Shown piece by piece: positions 33,801-37,136 of a DNA stretch of 37,136 nt (within the stretch, counting starts at the first letter, position 1; each line of letters starts with the position of its first letter). The DNA is from Alteromonadaceae bacterium UBA2620 (GTDB lineage Bacteria; Pseudomonadota; Gammaproteobacteria; Enterobacterales; Alteromonadaceae): the NCBI GenBank assembly GCA_002339125.1, contig DDJQ01000025.1, positions 1 through 37,136 on the forward strand. Direction: 5' to 3'. Under the pieces are notes generated by a model, which saw only the letters and a program-made list of their open reading frames with translations, was not told the DNA's origin and did no database searches. The translations under genes were made by a program, and so were the position numbers.

Positions 33801-33969
33801 GGTGGACTATCAGGCATCATATGAAATCAACGACAACATAAGTGTGTTGTTCCAGATAAATAACCTGACCGATGAACCCACCAAAAGCTATTTCACCTCG
33901 CCTGAACAAACAGGAACCATTCAGTTCTTCGGAACCCAATACTTCCTGGGGATGACTTACTCGCTATGA
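30898..33969 (+). CDS. TonB-dependent outer-membrane receptor, carbohydrate type
   Basis: A 1023-residue outer-membrane receptor that imports a ligand using TonB energy. A Sec signal peptide (1-28, ending LLAQ) is followed by a TonB-box-like stretch IERIEVRGF (about 43-51). The plug domain (about 60-185) has LGGLPDVSMADALTRLPGIS and IEINIRGL-type motifs, and the 22-strand barrel runs to the C-terminus. The plug and the inserted long loops match the TonB-Xanth-Caul class, which includes Caulobacter MalA for maltodextrins. It ends in Leu rather than the usual terminal Phe. GGGG lies before the ATG. The stop overlaps the start of the pullulanase gene, so an alpha-glucan oligosaccharide ligand is inferred from context; the sequence alone does not prove it. 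Confidence 0.93.
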   Translation: MKTFKPSAITLALLTSGLVFTSYPLLAQDSAQNSDQGKQEEAIERIEVRGFSSSLIQSLNQKRFGDTVSEQLSADDLGGLPDVSMADALTRLPGISAVRTGGQAAEINIRGLSGDFVFSTLNGREQVSTSGSRSIEFDQYPSELINSAAVYKSPKASLIEGGVAGTVELQTASALAKDDKHTFNANVRGMFNDRANEVADAEEFGHRLSFSYQGKFLDDTLGVSLGYARLYQPSVSTQFIGFAYNAEVDVDGLAGDEENYNPNSDVPREDQCLECELISEGFEMQHKGGEETRNGYVAAIEWAPLDNFTLKADAFVSKFDSEAFARGFRVKLGGVNTEIYNPVVVNNSVVGGTFVRSDSSETRIELVNDDNQDFDKVESYGINADWQITDNFAAQFDIALSKANSNFRNGLLWSLVGEDATAASPRFDENIQISYLLNGMDLPDLQFNQADAFTDLDRVMVSKYGIYPYVNSDELDAYRADFQYFIDTDFISSIEFGGRYSDRTYSNDRSVFEYGNDQAFSSSQPPLRLTDDLAEVVNWQGDFAYFPNYLSIDLGKALQAWFPSGIPQPAQTWGAGDPGVINGPDDATVSTAWSVLESGDVFETVSAAYLMANIDTEIGGLPITGNIGVRYVKSKQSSTTLQRATMFVEDPETGQDVEVSDPTAGAQNIVDELGYINNFYRPAILTYEYTDVLPSINLNFQLTDNSQLRVAAARVMGRAPINRFAANASTNVELISATQNRDSGEITLSNQQARISGSSNNSPYLDPFYATQYDISYEHYFDDSDGAIVVAGFYKNIESFIENIAIEPYDFEGNGFVVPDSVTVPVFYEADYPGQAPEQVVDNTGAPVTVTVPTTDGRYETAINNARGGYIRGIELAYTQIYSDLPGMWSGLGINASYSYTESEIQRTVGNGVYASQLPGLSENVATMTLFWEYEGFETRVSGRYRDAFVSRQVAVNDQTVNFDSELVVDYQASYEINDNISVLFQINNLTDEPTKSYFTSPEQTGTIQFFGTQYFLGMTYSL

Positions 33970-36900
33970 ATACTTTTACTCAACCCACAGCATCCACCGG
34001 CATGCTGTATAAAATACTGGCTGGCCTAATGGTGTTAGTGGTGCTTACCCTTACCGGGTGCGGCAGTTCTGGCACAGACTCTGGTTCCAATGACTTGTTG
34101 GTGTGTGATGCGCCTCTGGTGCCCGATGAAGCTGGCATGATGTGTGTGGAAAAACCGCCCATTGCTTGCGATCCACCCACGGTACCTAATGAAGACAACA
34201 GCGCCTGTGTGGTTGGTGCTGATCCAACGCTGGACGATCCGGTGTATTTCCCAACTGCTAATCAGGCCGTGTTGTACTACAACCGTGCTGGAGTAGGGGC
34301 CACAAATGATCCTGGCGACAGTGCCTATGACGGCTGGAAACTGCATACCTGGAATAATGATGCCTGTGACGCTTACGCAGATGGCGATACCGACTGGGCC
34401 AATGGCCGGGCGATTTCTGGTATCGATCCTAACTTCGGGGCTTACTGGATCCTGGAGCTTAAACCCGGCGTAGCCGGAACTCCGGGCGCCTGTCATAACT
34501 TTATTATTCACAAAGGGACTGACGATGCAGGCAAAGAAATGGGCGGCACCGATTTCCAGGCTCCACTGGATCAGGACGATGAAACCTTCACACGGATGAA
34601 CTTTACGCTCTCCGGCGTGCCCACCGTCTTTGAATTTCCTTTGTTATCACTTGGTCCGCAACCGGTAAAAATTGAAGGTGCAGCGGCGCACTGGCTGGAT
34701 ACCCAGGTCGTGTTATGGGACGTACCGGACGGTGTTGAAACGGTTAAACTGCATTATTCTGCCGCGGCCGATTTGGCCACCACGGTGGAAAATGGTCTTA
34801 ACGGTGCCGCCGTCGAACTCAGCGCAACCAGCCTTACCGAAGAGCAGGTTGCTATTGCCCCACATCTGGCTTCATTGCCGGCATTCGAAGGCCAGTGGAG
34901 TAGCGACGAGGCCAAAGCAGTGCTGAAAACCCAGGTGGTTGTGGGCGGTTATGCAAGCGATGGTACTTTGCTGGCAGCCACACGCTTACAACATGCCAAC
35001 GTACTCGACCAGTTATATACCCGCGGTGAAAATGACGCCGATGAAGCCATGCTCGGTGGGGTCTATAGCGATGAAGGCATTACGGCAGCAGTCTGGGCTC
35101 CTACGGCAACGGAAGTAAACTTGCTGGTATTCAATGATGATAAGACTCTGGCTAACCGTTACCCAATGGCCTTCGATGACACGTCTGGCGTCTGGTCCTA
35201 TGCCGGTGATACCAGTCTCGACAGAAAGCTCTATCGTTATGAAGTCACCGTTTATTATCCATCGCTGGAGGAAATTACCACGCTCGAAGTAACCGATCCG
35301 TACTCGGTGTCATTATCGACCAACGGGCGCTTCTCACGCTTTGTCAATTTAAGTGATGAATCGCTGAAACCAGACGGTTGGGATACCCAGTGGATCCCGG
35401 AGATTGCGAATCCGGAAGATGCGGTGATTTACCAAGGACATGTGCGCGACTTCAGTATTCGCGATATGTCTACCAGTGAAGCCAATCGTGGTAAATACCT
35501 GGCCTTTACCGAATCCGGCAGTGATCCTGTCAATCATTTACAGACCCTGGCCGATGCGGGATTAACCCATTTTCACATTCTGCCCAGCAATGACATTGCC
35601 ACTATAGACGAAGACCCGGCCAATACCGTGGACATCTACGATACCGTAGGTCAGCTTTGTGTGAAAAAACCGGATGCCCAGGTGTGTAACGAAGAAGATG
35701 CAGCCAGCATTTTACTGGATGTGTACAACAGCTACGACCCGCTATCCCAGGCAGGCAGTGCCCAGGCGCTGACCCAGGATTTACGCAGTGTCGACAGCTT
35801 TAACTGGGGGTATGACCCGCATCATTTCAATGCGCCGGAAGGGAGTTATGCGTCCAGTGCTGAAGGAGTTGAGCGGATCATTGAAATGCGCGCAATGGTA
35901 CAGGCGCTGCACGAGATTGGCCTGCGGGTTGCCCTTGATGTGGTGTACAACCACACCAATGCATCAGGTATCTTTACTAAATCGGTACTCGATAAAGTGG
36001 TGCCCGGCTACTACCATCGTTATGAGACGGATACTGGTGCTATTGTGCGGGAAACCTGTTGCGAGGACACCGAGCCGCGTAATGTGATGATGGAAAAGCT
36101 GATGCTGGACTCATTGTCGATGTGGGCCAGTGAATACAAGTTTGACGCTTTCCGCTTTGACATAATGAGTCAGTCGACCAAAAACAGTATGGTGCGCTTA
36201 CGTGAAGCTATCCAGGCTATCGATCCTGACAACTACTTTTACGGTGAAGGCTGGAACAAGATAGACCGTGGTTACGAGCAGGCTAACCAGCTGAATATGG
36301 CCGGTACCGAAATTGGTACCTATAACGACAGACTGCGTGATGCGATCCGCTATGGTCATATTTTTAACCCCGACAGTGATTCAGCACTGTATGAACAGGA
36401 CCGGGTCAAAATGGGCATGGCCGGAACGCTGGCTGACTTTGTATTAAACACCTCGGGTGGACGCGCTACCACGGCCTCAGCACTTGGTGGTTATGCTAAG
36501 GATCCTGCCGACATTATCAATTATGTGTCCAAGCACGATAATGAAACTCTGTGGGATCAACTCAACTACGTGTTACCAGAGTCGCTAACCCTCCACGAAC
36601 GAGTGCGGGCGCAAAATGCCGGTATGGGAATTACTTTGTTATCCCAGGGCATTCCATTTTTACAGATGGGCGGTGATATGTTGCGCTCTAAATCCATGGA
36701 TCGCGACAGCTACGACTCCGGTGACTGGTTTAACTACGTAGATTTCACCATGCAAACCAACAACTGGAATGTGGGTTTACCGCTGGCTGAGAAAAACGAG
36801 GCCCGCTGGTCAGAAATGGGCCAGTTTGTGTCATCGCCTGAACGGGCTGCCAGCATGACGGAAATTGAACTGGCGGCAGAAGTGTTTAAGGAATTTCTAA

Positions 36901-37136
36901 CCATTCGCCAGACCAGTCCGTTATTCCGACTCACTACCGCTGAGGAAATCATGCAGCGGGTAGGTTTCCATAATCTGGGTACCCGCCAGCAGGTTGGCCT
37001 GATCGCCATGAGCATTGACGACGGCTATAACAGTGAGGCAGAAACCCTGCTTACTGATATCGATGTTAATTACGATGCCGTGATGGTAATGGTAAATACC
37101 GGTTATGAGGAAAAGACCCTGAGCGTCAATACCGCT
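33966..37136 (+). CDS. Lipoprotein pullulanase-type alpha-1,6-glucosidase, GH13 (3' end cut by window)
   Basis: The first 1057 residues are visible, and the reading frame stays open at the window edge. The N-terminus is a lipoprotein signal with lipobox LTGC (Cys32), followed by a Cys/Pro-rich linker (47-82). A pullulanase-associated domain (about 92-190: VLYYNRAG, WKLHTWN), a second N-terminal domain, and a CBM48 (about 368-465, EGITAAVWAPTATEVNL) precede the GH13 barrel. Catalytic-region motifs are NWGYDP (613-618), DVVYNH (658-663), FRFD with nucleophile Asp732, GEGW with acid Glu761, and KHDN with Asp858. All three catalytic acids are present. It should cleave alpha-1,6 branches of pullulan, starch or glycogen at the cell surface. 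The ATGA overlap with the receptor gene implies coupled translation. Confidence 0.95.
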   Translation, partial: MNTFTQPTASTGMLYKILAGLMVLVVLTLTGCGSSGTDSGSNDLLVCDAPLVPDEAGMMCVEKPPIACDPPTVPNEDNSACVVGADPTLDDPVYFPTANQAVLYYNRAGVGATNDPGDSAYDGWKLHTWNNDACDAYADGDTDWANGRAISGIDPNFGAYWILELKPGVAGTPGACHNFIIHKGTDDAGKEMGGTDFQAPLDQDDETFTRMNFTLSGVPTVFEFPLLSLGPQPVKIEGAAAHWLDTQVVLWDVPDGVETVKLHYSAAADLATTVENGLNGAAVELSATSLTEEQVAIAPHLASLPAFEGQWSSDEAKAVLKTQVVVGGYASDGTLLAATRLQHANVLDQLYTRGENDADEAMLGGVYSDEGITAAVWAPTATEVNLLVFNDDKTLANRYPMAFDDTSGVWSYAGDTSLDRKLYRYEVTVYYPSLEEITTLEVTDPYSVSLSTNGRFSRFVNLSDESLKPDGWDTQWIPEIANPEDAVIYQGHVRDFSIRDMSTSEANRGKYLAFTESGSDPVNHLQTLADAGLTHFHILPSNDIATIDEDPANTVDIYDTVGQLCVKKPDAQVCNEEDAASILLDVYNSYDPLSQAGSAQALTQDLRSVDSFNWGYDPHHFNAPEGSYASSAEGVERIIEMRAMVQALHEIGLRVALDVVYNHTNASGIFTKSVLDKVVPGYYHRYETDTGAIVRETCCEDTEPRNVMMEKLMLDSLSMWASEYKFDAFRFDIMSQSTKNSMVRLREAIQAIDPDNYFYGEGWNKIDRGYEQANQLNMAGTEIGTYNDRLRDAIRYGHIFNPDSDSALYEQDRVKMGMAGTLADFVLNTSGGRATTASALGGYAKDPADIINYVSKHDNETLWDQLNYVLPESLTLHERVRAQNAGMGITLLSQGIPFLQMGGDMLRSKSMDRDSYDSGDWFNYVDFTMQTNNWNVGLPLAEKNEARWSEMGQFVSSPERAASMTEIELAAEVFKEFLTIRQTSPLFRLTTAEEIMQRVGFHNLGTRQQVGLIAMSIDDGYNSEAETLLTDIDVNYDAVMVMVNTGYEEKTLSVNTA

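Noticed and set aside
34035..34511. Open frame of 158 codons on the minus strand inside the pullulanase gene
   Set aside because: It lies opposite conserved pullulanase domains and has no motif or start site of its own.

Overview
The window reads as chromosomal DNA of a marine-type gammaproteobacterium, most likely in the order Alteromonadales (Alteromonas or a close relative). This is inferred from protein resemblance: E. coli-like enzymes throughout, an E2o subunit with two lipoyl domains, and a large TonB-dependent receptor of the carbohydrate-uptake type next to a lipoprotein pullulanase. Almost everything is intact single-copy core metabolism. No tRNA, rRNA, CRISPR array or prophage is visible.

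Layout. 1-1009: the cut 3' part of a Y1/HUH transposase gene, a tiny membrane protein and short imperfect palindromes. 1010-7773: a DUF2062 gene divergent from an envelope run: comEC, msbA, lpxK, a Trm112/YcaR-like gene and kdsB. These supply lipid A flipping, lipid A 4'-phosphorylation and CMP-Kdo. 7818-13342: an SDR enzyme, rimO, a DUF2919 membrane protein, an unknown small gene plus tcdA, and the L-2-hydroxyglutarate oxidase gene lhgO. 13439-15211: a two-gene unit of a glutathionyl-hydroquinone reductase and a pirin. 15414-18301: manC and manB for GDP-mannose, closed by a strong terminator shared with a convergent DUF3429 gene.

19030-30611: the TCA block. gltA is divergent from sdhCDAB-sucABCD, with a 431-base control region holding an ArcA-like box and an sdh leader hairpin. 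Inside the operon lie a terminator-like hairpin (sdhB/sucA) and a perfect 15-bp hairpin (sucB/sucC). These probably set the stoichiometry of succinate dehydrogenase, 2-oxoglutarate dehydrogenase and succinyl-CoA synthetase. No lpd (E3) gene is present. LhgO returns L-2-hydroxyglutarate to the 2-oxoglutarate pool that SucAB consumes.

30898-37136: an alpha-glucan module, in which a TonB-dependent receptor gene overlaps by 4 bases (ATGA) a pullulanase-type lipoprotein gene that runs off the window. I found no clearly new defence or mobile system. The best leads are regulatory RNA structures in the TCA operon, a structured leader before the DUF2919 gene, and a duplicated Cys/Pro linker in the pullulanase.
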